Shown here: positions 35,271 through 44,029 of the stretch, piece by piece
How positions within the stretch are numbered: the first letter of the stretch is position 1
How the letters are laid out: every line of letters starts with the position of its first letter
Source: Mycobacteriales bacterium
GTDB taxonomy: Bacteria; Actinomycetota; Actinomycetes; DATLTS01
Assembly (NCBI GenBank): GCA_035533475.1
Contig: DATLTS010000059.1
Coordinates: forward strand, 1-64,000
DNA: 64,000 nucleotides
Reading direction: 5' to 3'
Made by a program: the position numbers and the translations under genes
Notes under the pieces: model-generated
What the model was told of the DNA's origin: nothing
Database searches by the model: none
The model's input: only the letters and a program-made list of their open reading frames with translations

Positions 35271-36760
35271 CCGAGCTCACCCGGTCGACGGCGACCGAGC
35301 TCGCGGCCCGGATGGCGTCCGGCGAGGTGTCCTCGGTGGAAGTGACCCAGGCCCACCTCGACCGAATCTCGGTGGTGGGCCCGAAACTGAACGCGTTCCT
35401 GTACCTCGATGTGGAAGGAGCCCTCGCCGCCGCCCGCGCCGTCGACGATGCGCGCGGTAGGGGCGAGCTCCTCGGCCCACTGGCGGGGGTGCCACTCGCG
35501 CTCAAGGACGTCCTCGTACAGCGCGGTGTGCCGACCACGGCGGGCTCCAAGATCCTCGAGGGTTGGCGGCCGCCCTACGATGCGACGGTCGTGCGCCGGC
35601 TGCGCGCCGCCGGGGTCGTGATCGTCGGCAAGACGAACATGGACGAGTTCGCGATGGGCTCGTCGACGGAGAACTCGGCTTTCGGCCCAACTCACAACCC
35701 ATGGGATCTATCCCGGGTGCCCGGTGGCTCATCCGGCGGGTCGGCGGCCGCGGTGTCGGGGTTTCTCGCTCCGCTGGCGCTCGGGACCGACACCGGGGGC
35801 TCGATCCGGCAGCCAGCCGCCGTCTGCGGCATCGTGGGCGGCAAGCCCACTTACGGGGCCGTGAGCCGCTACGGGCTGATCGCGTTCTCCTCCTCCCTCG
35901 ACCAGGTCGGCCCGCTGGCGCGAACCGTGCTCGATGCGGCCATGTTGCACGAGGCGATCGCGGGCCACGACCCGATGGACTCGACCTCGATCGACGCACC
36001 GGTCTCCCCGGTCGTCGTGGCCGCGCGTTCCGGCGACATCAAGGGCCTCCGGGTGGGTATCGTCCGCGAGCTGTCCGGCGAGGGCTACCAGCCCGGTGTC
36101 CAGGCTGCTTTCGGCGACGCGGTGGCCCTGCTCGACAAGCTGGGTGCCGAGATCCACGAGGTCTCGTGCCCGCACTTCGCCTTCGCGCTGCCCGCTTACT
36201 ACCTGATCGCGCCGAGCGAATGCTCTAGCAACCTGGCCCGCTTCGACGCGATGCGCTACGGGCTGCGGGTGGGAGACGACGGCGTCGCCAGTGCCGAGCA
36301 GGTGATGGCCGCGACCCGGGCCGCTGGTTTCGGTCCCGAGGTCAAGCGTCGGATCATCCTCGGCACGTATGCGCTGTCCAGCGGCTACTACGACGCCTAT
36401 TACGGGCAGGCGCAGAAGGTCCGGACGCTGATCGGCCGAGACTTCGCGGCGGCTTTCGAACAGGTGGACGTGCTGGTGTCACCGACCACCCCCACGACGG
36501 CGTTCCCGCTCGGCGAGCGCGTCGACGACCCGATGGCTATGTACCTGGCCGACCTGGCGACGATCCCGTCGAATCTCGCCGGCAACGCGGCGATCTCCGT
36601 TCCGGTCGGCCGTTCGGCCGACGACGGGCTGCCCGTGGGGTTGCAGGTGATGGCGCCCGCGCTGGCCGACGACCGGGTCTACCGGGTCGGAGCTGCCCTC
36701 GAGGGTGCGCTGACCGAGCGCTGGGGACACCTCCTGGTCGAGGAGGCGCCGGTCCTGTGA
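35267..36760 (+). CDS. gatA: Glu-tRNA(Gln) amidotransferase subunit A
   Basis: This 497-residue amidase-signature protein supplies ammonia from glutamine for GatB. The Ser-cisSer-Lys triad is visible as K80 in PLALKD, S155 in [12 protein letters not shown] and S179 in [32 protein letters not shown]-type motif (here [20 protein letters not shown]) is the family stretch. GTG start overlaps gatC by 4 nt and the stop overlaps gatB by 4 nt, so all three are coupled. Length is typical. Confidence 0.97.
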   Translation: MTELTRSTATELAARMASGEVSSVEVTQAHLDRISVVGPKLNAFLYLDVEGALAAARAVDDARGRGELLGPLAGVPLALKDVLVQRGVPTTAGSKILEGWRPPYDATVVRRLRAAGVVIVGKTNMDEFAMGSSTENSAFGPTHNPWDLSRVPGGSSGGSAAAVSGFLAPLALGTDTGGSIRQPAAVCGIVGGKPTYGAVSRYGLIAFSSSLDQVGPLARTVLDAAMLHEAIAGHDPMDSTSIDAPVSPVVVAARSGDIKGLRVGIVRELSGEGYQPGVQAAFGDAVALLDKLGAEIHEVSCPHFAFALPAYYLIAPSECSSNLARFDAMRYGLRVGDDGVASAEQVMAATRAAGFGPEVKRRIILGTYALSSGYYDAYYGQAQKVRTLIGRDFAAAFEQVDVLVSPTTPTTAFPLGERVDDPMAMYLADLATIPSNLAGNAAISVPVGRSADDGLPVGLQVMAPALADDRVYRVGAALEGALTERWGHLLVEEAPVL

Positions 36761-38262
36761 CCATCGCACTGGTGGATTACGCCGACGCCGTGCGTCGCTA
36801 CGACCCGGTACTCGGGCTCGAGACGCATGTCGAATTGGGGACCACCTCGAAGATGTTCTGCGGCTGCCCAACCGCTTTCGGCGCTGAACCGAACACCCAG
36901 GTCTGCCCCACCTGTCTCGGGCTCCCCGGGTCGCTGCCGGTGGCCAACCGCGAGGCGATCCGGGCCACCGTTCTCATCGGCCTGGCGCTGCACTGCGAGA
37001 TCGCCTCCTGGTGCCGGTTGGCCAGGAAAAACTACTTCTACCCGGACATGCCGAAGAACTTCCAGATCTCGCAGTACGACGAACCGCTGTGCACCGGCGG
37101 GTGGCTCGAGGTGGAGACCGAAGGTCGCACGCACCGGGTGGAGATCGAACGGGTCCACCTCGAGGAGGACACCGGAAAGTCCCTCCACGTCGGGGGGAGC
37201 ACGGGACGGATTCAAGGTGCTACGCATTCGCTCGTGGACTACAACCGGGCCGGGATCCCGCTGGTCGAGATCGTCACCCGTCCGATCGCGGGCACCGGTG
37301 CCGATGCGCCGGTGGTCGCCCGGGCCTACGTAACCGCGATCCGCGACCTCGTCCGCGCACTCGGGGTGTCCGACGTGCGGATGGAGCAAGGCTCGCTGCG
37401 CTGCGATGTCAACGTGTCGCTTCGGGAAGATCCGAATGCCGCGCTCGGGACGCGCACCGAGTCCAAGAACGTCAACTCGCTGCGCTCGGTGGAACGCGCG
37501 GTCCGGTACGAGATCGAGCGCCAGGCCGCCGTGCTGGATTCGGCGGGACGGGTCAGGCAGGAGACCCGGCACTTCCACGAGGACACCGGTACCACGACGC
37601 CGGGCCGGAGTAAGGAGCAGGCCGAGGACTACCGCTATTTCCCGGAACCGGACCTCGTCCCGATCGCACCGACGCGGGAGTGGCTGGCCGACATCGCGGC
37701 GGCGCTTCCGGAACTTCCGGCAGCGAGGCGGGCCCGGCTCGCCGCCGAGCACGGCTTCAGCGCCATCGACGTCGAACAGATGGTGAACGCGGGCGTGCTC
37801 GAGTTGGTCGATGCGACGATCGGTGCCGGGGCGTCCGCCGACGAGTCACGCAAGTGGTGGCTCGCCTATCTCGCCGAGCGGGCCAACACCCAGGGGGTCG
37901 AGCCGGCCGAGCTCGGGATCGATCCCGCTCAGCTGGCCGCTGTCATCGCGGCGGTGACTAGCGGCCGGTTGACCAACCCGTTGGCCCGCCAGGTCGTGGA
38001 CGGCGTGCTCGCCGGTGAGGGCTCCCCCGACGAGGTCATCGCGGCCCGCGGGCTCGCCGTCGTGACCGACGAGGGTGAGCTCGGCGGGATCGTCGACCAG
38101 GCGATCTCGGAGAACCCGGAGATCGCGGAGAAGATCCGGGCCGGCAAGGTGGCGGCCGCCCAGGCCCTCGTGGGCGTGGTCATGAAAGCCACCCGGGGGC
38201 AGGCCGACGCGGCCCGGGTCCGCCGGTTGGTTCTCGAGCGGCTCGACGCCGACGGGTCATGA
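36757..38262 (+). CDS. gatB: Glu-tRNA(Gln) amidotransferase subunit B
   Basis: The 501-residue GatB activates the glutamyl group of Glu-tRNA(Gln) with ATP and transfers ammonia to it. The cradle domain shows [18 protein letters not shown], with the [13 protein letters not shown] cysteines of the zinc site, [18 protein letters not shown], and [10 protein letters not shown]-type [12 protein letters not shown]. The C-terminal YqeY-like tRNA-binding domain ends with [16 protein letters not shown] start, overlapping gatA by 4 nt; its TGA overlaps the next ATG, so a fourth gene is coupled. Confidence 0.97.
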   Translation: MTIALVDYADAVRRYDPVLGLETHVELGTTSKMFCGCPTAFGAEPNTQVCPTCLGLPGSLPVANREAIRATVLIGLALHCEIASWCRLARKNYFYPDMPKNFQISQYDEPLCTGGWLEVETEGRTHRVEIERVHLEEDTGKSLHVGGSTGRIQGATHSLVDYNRAGIPLVEIVTRPIAGTGADAPVVARAYVTAIRDLVRALGVSDVRMEQGSLRCDVNVSLREDPNAALGTRTESKNVNSLRSVERAVRYEIERQAAVLDSAGRVRQETRHFHEDTGTTTPGRSKEQAEDYRYFPEPDLVPIAPTREWLADIAAALPELPAARRARLAAEHGFSAIDVEQMVNAGVLELVDATIGAGASADESRKWWLAYLAERANTQGVEPAELGIDPAQLAAVIAAVTSGRLTNPLARQVVDGVLAGEGSPDEVIAARGLAVVTDEGELGGIVDQAISENPEIAEKIRAGKVAAAQALVGVVMKATRGQADAARVRRLVLERLDADGS

Positions 38263-39338
38263 TCCGGCTTCTCGCCGCCGTCGCCCTGCTCGGGTTCGGC
38301 CCTTGGCCCGCGTCGTTCGCCGACGGTCCCAACCCGCAGATCGTCGCCGTCCTCGACCGGGTGAGCCCGGCGTTGCCAGCCGGTGTCGTCGTCCAGGCGC
38401 AGGTGAGCCTCGACGACCAGCTGGTCGCGGCGAACCCGACCAGCACCGTCCTCGAGGTCATTGCGACCGACGGGGTGCCATTCCTGCGGATCAGCCGGGC
38501 GGGCGTACTCGCGAACGTCGCCGACCCGGACTGGTACGAGTCGAACGTCCCGGGCGGAGGTGGCTCCCTGCCGGCCGGTGTGCACGCGGGCGCCGCACCG
38601 CATTGGGCCCGGGTGAGCGCAGATGATGCCTGGGGCTGGTACGACGCCCGGGTGGGTACGAGCGGGCTGGCGTTGCCATCCAGGGCCGCATCGGCTACCG
38701 CCCCGCTCGGCTTCCAGTCCTGGACGGTACCGCTGCGCTACGGAAGCCAGCCCGTCACGCTGTCCGGGCACTTCGAGTTCTACCCGGACCTCGGTGGCTT
38801 CCTTGTCACCGCCAGCCACGTACCCGCCGGGTTGACCGCGAGCATCCTCCAGGGCCGACTGCCCGGGGTCTTTCTCGGCGACCCGGCCGGAACGCCGGTA
38901 ATCGTCATCGGTATCGACGGCGCCCCGTTCCTGCGCCTCGGTCCGACCGGTGTCGAGGTCAACACCGCAAGCCGGAGCTGGGCGATCGACCAGCAGGCAC
39001 GGGGGAACTCGCCGCCCAGGACCACACCCGGCCAGCAATGGCGACGGCTGTCTGTCGCCCGTACGGTCGATTGGCTCGACCCCCGGCTGAGCTACCCCGC
39101 GGAGGCCCCGCCGGACCCCAATCGGGCAGCCACGGTCCGGACCTGGCGTATCCCGCTCATCGTCGACGGAGCTCGGACCGCGCTGATCGGGGCGATCCAG
39201 TGGCGGCCGGCGGTCGCCGCGGCGCCCGGGTCCGGCTCCGCGGGCGGCGGCGTTCCGCTGCTCTGGCCTGCGGTCGGGGCCGCGGCCGCGGTCACGGCCG
39301 CCGTCACGGCGATCCGGCGCCGTCGAACCACCCGCTGA
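38259..39338 (+). CDS. Exported protein coupled to gatB
   Basis: The 359-residue protein has a short N-terminal signal peptide ([20 protein letters not shown]) and a C-terminal transmembrane segment ([18 protein letters not shown]) followed by IRRRRTTR. It is a membrane-anchored extracellular protein with the bulk outside. The middle has a duplicated pattern: [21 protein letters not shown] (about 66-86) resembles [21 protein letters not shown] (about 212-232), suggesting two related beta domains. ATGA overlap with gatB gives translational coupling. The family is not recognised, and no enzymatic motif is visible. Confidence 0.8.
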   Translation: MIRLLAAVALLGFGPWPASFADGPNPQIVAVLDRVSPALPAGVVVQAQVSLDDQLVAANPTSTVLEVIATDGVPFLRISRAGVLANVADPDWYESNVPGGGGSLPAGVHAGAAPHWARVSADDAWGWYDARVGTSGLALPSRAASATAPLGFQSWTVPLRYGSQPVTLSGHFEFYPDLGGFLVTASHVPAGLTASILQGRLPGVFLGDPAGTPVIVIGIDGAPFLRLGPTGVEVNTASRSWAIDQQARGNSPPRTTPGQQWRRLSVARTVDWLDPRLSYPAEAPPDPNRAATVRTWRIPLIVDGARTALIGAIQWRPAVAAAPGSGSAGGGVPLLWPAVGAAAAVTAAVTAIRRRRTTR

Positions 39339-39348
39339 AGGCGCAGGC

Positions 39349-40563
39349 TCAGCCGGCCGCCGGTTGCGGTGGGTCGAGCAGGCGCAGTGCCATCAGGGCC
39401 AGGGCGTAGCCGACGTTGGAGCGGGTGGTGGCGAGCGGGCGGCCGATGAGCGACTCGACCCGGCGGAGCCGATTCAGCACTGTGTTGCGATGGCAGTACA
39501 GCCGCTCGGCCGCTCGAGTCGGCGACCCGCCGGCGGCGAACCAGGCATCCAAGGTGCCGAGCAGCACCTCGCGCTCGGGTCGTGGCAGGTCGAGCAGGTC
39601 GCCGAAGGTCTGTCGGGCCAGCCGGCCGGAGAGCTCGGGCGAGCCGACGACGAGCGCCTCGGGCAGCCGGTCGTCCAGCCAGGCCACCCCGCGCTCGCCG
39701 GGTGCCAACGTTCGCAGCGCGGTCTCGGCGAGCCGGTAGCCCTGCCCGATCTCGGCCAGGCCGGCGACCTCGGAGGAAATCCCGGCCCGACCCGGCACGA
39801 GCCGGCGGAGCAGATCGACCGTGGCCGCCGCCCCGGCCGGGCCGACGGCCACTATCCCGACCTCCCGGTCGGCCCGGATCCGCCAGGCCGAGCGGAGACC
39901 GCGGACGGCAAGCGCGTCCCGCGGTGAGCGGGGCAGGTCGGCCGTCGCCGGGTCGTAGGCCGCGGTGACGACGAGGTACCCGCCGCTCTCGGGCAGCTCG
40001 AGGGCCCGGGCCGCCTCCGCGCTGACCGCCACGTCGCGGCCGTGTCCTTCGACGAGGGCGTCGAGCAGGGCCTGCTGGCGATGTCCGAGCCGCTGGGCGA
40101 GCTCGGTTTCGGTGGCCCGGTACGCGTCGCTCACGGCCGAGGAGAACCGGTCGACCACCTCCCAAACGCCGGTCGCCCCGTCGAGCAGGGTCAGCACGTC
40201 GACCTTCGGGTTGCGTCGTCCCGCCTCGACCAGGCTCTCCCAGATGATCCGGCCGCCGAGCCGGTAGGCATGCAGGACGGATTCGAGCGGCATCCCTTGC
40301 TGGGCCCGCCGCCGACCGGTCGCCCGTGGGGCATCCCACGGGTCCGCCCCGGCGGGAACGGTGCCGGTCAGCGTCTGAAGCACCCGGGCCAGATTGTCGT
40401 GGCAGGAGCCCCACAGGTCGGTGTCGGCAACCCGCTCCGCCTCGTACCGACCGTCATCCCGCTGGATTTCCTGAACCAGGCGGTCGGTCAGCCGGGAAAG
40501 ATCGCCAAGCAACTCCAGGCCCAGCGTCCCCACCCCCGAGCTGGGCCAGCCGCGAGCGTCCAT
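39349..40563 (-). CDS. PucR/CdaR-type transcriptional regulator
   Basis: The 404-residue protein ends with the PucR C-terminal helix-turn-helix, RAAERLYCHRNTVLNRLRRVESLIGRPL. The N-terminal part includes a RsbRD-like helical domain (LSRLTDRLVQEIQRD, GMPLESVLHAYRLGGRIIW) and a central GGDEF-related PucR domain (GIVAVGPAGAAATVDLLRRLVPG). Members regulate purine, sugar-diacid or other catabolic genes. The ATG at 40563 has a TAGTCT box 7 nt upstream; a longer in-frame start is not supported. It is divergent from the galactose-oxidase-like gene, a plausible target, and convergent with the gatB-linked protein. Confidence 0.85.
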   Translation of the reverse strand: MDARGWPSSGVGTLGLELLGDLSRLTDRLVQEIQRDDGRYEAERVADTDLWGSCHDNLARVLQTLTGTVPAGADPWDAPRATGRRRAQQGMPLESVLHAYRLGGRIIWESLVEAGRRNPKVDVLTLLDGATGVWEVVDRFSSAVSDAYRATETELAQRLGHRQQALLDALVEGHGRDVAVSAEAARALELPESGGYLVVTAAYDPATADLPRSPRDALAVRGLRSAWRIRADREVGIVAVGPAGAAATVDLLRRLVPGRAGISSEVAGLAEIGQGYRLAETALRTLAPGERGVAWLDDRLPEALVVGSPELSGRLARQTFGDLLDLPRPEREVLLGTLDAWFAAGGSPTRAAERLYCHRNTVLNRLRRVESLIGRPLATTRSNVGYALALMALRLLDPPQPAAG

Positions 40564-40570
40564 GCCGCCC

Positions 40571-40576
40571 AGACTA
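40571..40576 (-). promoter_or_regulatory. Leaderless -10 box of the PucR-type gene
   Basis: On the minus strand TAGTCT lies 7 nt before the ATG at 40563. No ribosome-binding site separates them. Confidence 0.5.
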
Positions 40577-40640
40577 GACCCCAGGCACAACTGCTGTCGG
40601 TACGTCACGGTGGGAACGCACAGATTCCGACCGGGAGAAC

Positions 40641-40655
40641 TGTGCTCTCAGCACA
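40641..40655. promoter_or_regulatory. Short inverted repeat in divergent intergenic region
   Basis: TGTGCT and AGCACA flank CTC as a perfect 6-bp inverted repeat about 100 nt upstream of the galactose-oxidase-like gene. It could be an operator for the divergent PucR-type regulator, but a chance occurrence is possible. Confidence 0.25.
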
Positions 40656-40757
40656 TAGCCGGGCAGCCTTCGATGTCGAATCTGTTACCCAGAAGCTACG
40701 TCGGGGGCTGGGCCCTTGAGTGGGGCTCATTGCCGATGACGGACTTGGGAGGCGGTC

Positions 40758-42914
40758 ATGCGCAAATCCGGTCTCTTCGCGCTGGTGCTCGCGGTGGCAG
40801 GGCTGTCCGGGGCGGCGGTGCCGGCTGTGGCGGCCGCCCCCGAGGCAGCGTCTACCGGTTCCTTCGGTCCGTTGTTCGAGGAGCCGTCGAGCCTCGCCGG
40901 TGACATCGACTGCACCGCTCGGGACGGCGCGCCGAACTGCAAACCGGCCGCGATGGCGGTCGCGGTGCTGCCGAACGGTTCGGAGCTCTACTGGGACGGC
41001 CTGGAGGGCATGAACCGGGTCCAGTACAACGTCGTCGCGGAGTTCGGCAACGTGGCCCAAAACGACCAGAGTCGGTTGCTCACGCTCGGTCCAGGCGGGC
41101 CGCACTGGGCTTTGCCCAAGCCCGTCGACGGAGGCACCAATCCGAACAGCGGTGCCGGGGACTACCTGCCGGTCGTGCCGCACAACAACGACGCGACGAA
41201 CAACGACAGCGACCTGTTCTGCTCGTCTCTGGTCCAGCTCGCCAACGGCGACCTGATGTCCGCCGGCGGTACCGCCTACTACCTGGAGCCCGGGGTCTCG
41301 GGGGTGCCCTACGGTGTCAGCGAGCTCGAGGGTCTGCGGGTCACCCGCCTGTACGACCCGGCGACGAACAACTGGACGTTTTCCGGGAACATGGGCTACG
41401 GCCGGTGGTACCCGTCGCTGGTCACGCTGCCGAGCGGCAATGTCTTCGTCGCGAGCGGGGTTACCAAGCTGATCAAGCCCATCTACCCGAACAGCCCGAC
41501 GAACTCCGGAACAAACGTCAAGCAGACCGAGACCTACGACACCGCGACTGGTACCTGGTCCTACAACGGGACGACCGCGGACAAGTCGCTGCCGCTGTTC
41601 CCGCGGCTGCACCTGCTCCCGGACGGCAAGGTGTTCTATGACGCGGCCGGTCAGACGTTCAACCCGGACGGACAGTCCTACGACGAGGCGCTATGGAATA
41701 TGGCGAGCGTCTACGACCCGAGCGCGAAGACGTGGACCGACGTCGGCGTTCCCACGATCGGCGGCCTGCCACTGGGGTTCCGAGGCTCCGGGTTCGACGT
41801 CATGCTCCCGCTGGCGCCGAATGCCGCGGGGAAGTACCCGACGGCCTCCTTCCTCGCCGCGGGTGGGGTGATCGGGGTCACCCCCGGCACCTATCTGGCA
41901 ACCAACACCTCGACGCTGGACACGATCGACACCGCGCACGGCGACGCTTTCACGAGCACCGCGACCGGCGCCCTCAACAACGCGCGCTGGTACAGCACCG
42001 GAGTCGTGCTGCCCGACGGTGAGGTCTTCGCGGTCAATGGCGCCAACCGCGACGAAGTCGTCGCGCCGGGCTCCGGGACGCCGGTGACCCAGGCGGAGCT
42101 GTACAACCCGAACACGCGGACCTGGCAGGTTGCCGCGACCGAGACGCATGGCCGGACCTACCACAATACGGCCGTGCTGCTGCCGGACGGGAGCGTGCTG
42201 GTCGGCGGTCACGCGCCGATCGCCACCGGGTACGCGTTCCAGACCGACCAGGGAACCGCGATCGGGCTGTCGAAAGCCGAGAGCGACCCGACCTTCCAGA
42301 TCTACTACCCGCCGTACTTCTCCTACCGCGTGCCGAGGCCCACGATCGAGCAGGCGCCGGAGCGGCTGAGCTATGACCAGGTGGCCACCATCTCGACCCC
42401 GGACGCAGCCCGGATCAGCACGGTGGCACTGGTCCGCAACCCTTCGCTCACCCATCTCGTCGACGGCGACCAGCGCACGGTCGACCTGCGGATCGTGGGA
42501 CGCTCGGCCGAGGCTCTCCGGGTCGCGATCCCGGGCCCGGATGTCGTGCCGCCCGGCCCCTACATGCTGTTCGTGAACGCCCGGTCGGCGAAGGGGCAGG
42601 TGCCGTCGGTTTCCACCCAGGTCTTCGCCGGTATGCCGGTCCCGGCTTACGCGGTCCGGGCACATGAGCTGGCTGCGGCCCACCGGACGAGCGCACCCGC
42701 CCGGCGGGTGCCGGCCAGAACCCTGGCCGAGGCGGCGCTGCCGGCGACGGTCCACAGTGTCCCGGCGACGTCTGGTCTCGCCGCGCGGAACGCGACGAGT
42801 CGCGGCCCGCTGACCGACCGGCGCGGGCTTACCTGGCTCGGGGCGGCAGCCCTCGTCAGCGGCGCGGCGGCCCTCGGCGGTTTCGGCTTCCGTCGTCGCC
42901 GGGCGCAGAGGTAG
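40758..42914 (+). CDS. Galactose-oxidase-like copper radical oxidase
   Basis: The 718-residue protein has a signal peptide (LFALVLAVAGLSGAAVPAVAAA), a seven-bladed kelch-type propeller, a C-terminal DUF1929-like beta domain (about 520-630), and a C-terminal transmembrane segment followed by FRRRRAQR. The copper/radical residues of galactose oxidase and GlxA have clear counterparts: C155 in LFCSSLVQL and Y218 in GRWYPSLVTL (the Tyr-Cys cofactor), Y468-H469 in GRTYHNTAVLLPDG, and H566 in LTHLVDGDQR. This supports an active enzyme oxidising a surface sugar or glycan alcohol to an aldehyde. GlxA functions in surface glycan deposition in Streptomyces. GGGAGG is a good ribosome-binding site. No cslA-like synthase is adjacent. 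Confidence 0.85.
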   Translation: MRKSGLFALVLAVAGLSGAAVPAVAAAPEAASTGSFGPLFEEPSSLAGDIDCTARDGAPNCKPAAMAVAVLPNGSELYWDGLEGMNRVQYNVVAEFGNVAQNDQSRLLTLGPGGPHWALPKPVDGGTNPNSGAGDYLPVVPHNNDATNNDSDLFCSSLVQLANGDLMSAGGTAYYLEPGVSGVPYGVSELEGLRVTRLYDPATNNWTFSGNMGYGRWYPSLVTLPSGNVFVASGVTKLIKPIYPNSPTNSGTNVKQTETYDTATGTWSYNGTTADKSLPLFPRLHLLPDGKVFYDAAGQTFNPDGQSYDEALWNMASVYDPSAKTWTDVGVPTIGGLPLGFRGSGFDVMLPLAPNAAGKYPTASFLAAGGVIGVTPGTYLATNTSTLDTIDTAHGDAFTSTATGALNNARWYSTGVVLPDGEVFAVNGANRDEVVAPGSGTPVTQAELYNPNTRTWQVAATETHGRTYHNTAVLLPDGSVLVGGHAPIATGYAFQTDQGTAIGLSKAESDPTFQIYYPPYFSYRVPRPTIEQAPERLSYDQVATISTPDAARISTVALVRNPSLTHLVDGDQRTVDLRIVGRSAEALRVAIPGPDVVPPGPYMLFVNARSAKGQVPSVSTQVFAGMPVPAYAVRAHELAAAHRTSAPARRVPARTLAEAALPATVHSVPATSGLAARNATSRGPLTDRRGLTWLGAAALVSGAAALGGFGFRRRRAQR

Positions 42915-42949
42915 CCGCGCTCAGGGTTTGGCTTCCCGAGCCCGGCTCG

Positions 42950-43834
42950 GTGGCGGCGATGGGCGGTCTACCCGCGGGCGTCGCGGCCGATGTCTGGCCG
43001 GGCACCGGCGCGCTGCCGGCCTCGGCGTCGGAGGTAGAGGTCGTCGTCCTGCCGTTCCTCGCCGCGGGCGACCGGCTCGCCGACCTGCGCGAGTTGCCCC
43101 GGCTGCGCCTGGTCCAGTTGCTGACTGCCGGGGCGGAAGCGGTGCTGCCGTACGTCCCGGCGGGGGTCACCGTGTGCACCGCCCGCGGCGCGCACACCGC
43201 GAGCACCGCGGAGTGGGTGGTCGCCGTCATCCTCGCTCAACTTCGTGAGCTTCCGCGCTTCGTCCTCGCCCAACATGCCGGCCGGTGGGAGCGCCGTGGA
43301 ACCCCGACCCTCGCCGGCTCGACCGTGCTGATCGTCGGATACGGGTCGATCGGAGCCGGCGTCGAGGCCCGGCTGGGCGGTTTCGAGGTCACGATCGACC
43401 GCATCGCACGCCACTCCAGACCGGGGGTCGGCGGACTCGACGAGCTGGCCGATCGGTTGCCCGGCGCGGACGTCGTCGTGCTGCTGGTCCCCCTGACCGC
43501 GCAAACCCGCGGGCTGGTGGACGCGAGCTTCCTCCGTCGCATGCGCGACGGCGCCCTTCTGGTCAACGCCGCCCGCGGCCCGGTGGTCGACACGGATGCG
43601 CTCCTGGCTGAGCTGCGTGCGGGGCGGTTGCGTGCCGCCATCGACGTCACCGACCCGGAGCCGCTCCCGGCCGGCCATCCGTTGTGGACGGCGCCCGGCC
43701 TTCTGCTCACCCCGCACGTCGCGGGCTCTACGCCGCTGGCTCGACCCCGGGCGTATGCGCTCGCCCGCCGGCAGCTGGACCGGTACCTGTCCGGGCAGCC
43801 GCTGGAGAACGTGGTGCACGCCGGCGGGTACTGA
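42950..43834 (+). CDS. D-isomer-specific 2-hydroxyacid dehydrogenase
   Basis: The 294-residue protein has the Rossmann motif VLIVGYGSIGAGVEARL, the catalytic Arg region LLVNAARGPVVDTDAL, Glu/Asp in AIDVTDPEPLP and a late His in LLTPHVAGST. These are the R-E/D-H set of NAD-linked D-2-hydroxyacid dehydrogenases. It is shorter at the N-terminus than usual. In the same frame upstream, AALRVWLPEPGSVAAMG reads like a genuine family N-terminus, but the codons back to 42911 include no ATG, GTG or TTG. The GTG at 42950 is therefore used with caution. Substrate is not predictable. It follows the copper oxidase with a 35-nt gap. Confidence 0.8.
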   Translation: MAAMGGLPAGVAADVWPGTGALPASASEVEVVVLPFLAAGDRLADLRELPRLRLVQLLTAGAEAVLPYVPAGVTVCTARGAHTASTAEWVVAVILAQLRELPRFVLAQHAGRWERRGTPTLAGSTVLIVGYGSIGAGVEARLGGFEVTIDRIARHSRPGVGGLDELADRLPGADVVVLLVPLTAQTRGLVDASFLRRMRDGALLVNAARGPVVDTDALLAELRAGRLRAAIDVTDPEPLPAGHPLWTAPGLLLTPHVAGSTPLARPRAYALARRQLDRYLSGQPLENVVHAGGY

Positions 43835-43874
43835 ATCCAGCGCGTCTCGCTATTCGAGACATTCGGTCTACGGG

Positions 43875-43903
43875 TTGACGTGCTGCTCCGGCTGCGGCAC
43901 TCT
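43875..43903 (+). promoter_or_regulatory. Promoter of the ilvBNC leader
   Basis: TTGACG (43875-43880) is spaced 17 nt from CACTCT (43898-43903). The -10 box ends 6 nt before the GTG of the leader peptide at 43910, so the leader would be translated from a leaderless transcript. This is the best -35/-10 pair seen in the window. Confidence 0.65.
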
Positions 43904-43909
43904 TGCTTC

Positions 43910-43951
43910 GTGCACTCACGATTCATCGTAGTTATCCGGCGCGCCAGCTGA
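43910..43951 (+). CDS. Leader peptide of the ilvBNC operon
   Basis: The 13-residue frame reads MHSRFIVVIRRAS and contains consecutive Ile-Val-Val-Ile codons (ATC GTA GTT ATC at 43925-43936). Slow decoding of these codons when branched-chain amino acids are scarce would let the ribosome stall and change folding of the downstream leader RNA. Its GTG lies 6 nt after the -10 box. A hairpin with arms CAGCTGA and TCAGCTG follows the stop, and then the terminator at 43973. Leader attenuation of ilvB is known in Corynebacterium and Streptomyces. Too short for ordinary gene calling. Confidence 0.8.
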   Translation: MHSRFIVVIRRAS

Positions 43952-43972
43952 CCTGTCTCAGCTGACGCGCTA

Positions 43973-44005
43973 CCCCCCGTGCCATCGGCGCACGAGGGGT
44001 TTTTT
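43973..44005 (+). terminator. Attenuator terminator upstream of ilvB
   Basis: CCCCCCGTGC (43973-43982) pairs with GCACGAGGGG (43990-43999) with one mismatch, followed by six T residues (44000-44005). Position between the leader peptide and ilvB makes it the regulated terminator. A competing upstream hairpin (CAGCTGA/TCAGCTG) ends just before it. Confidence 0.85.
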
Positions 44006-44029
44006 GTTGCCACCTGAAGGGCCGTCACG

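Noticed and set aside
43880-43951. Longer ilvB leader starting at GTG 43880
   Set aside because: The -10 box at 43898-43903 lies downstream of that codon, so it would not be in the transcript.
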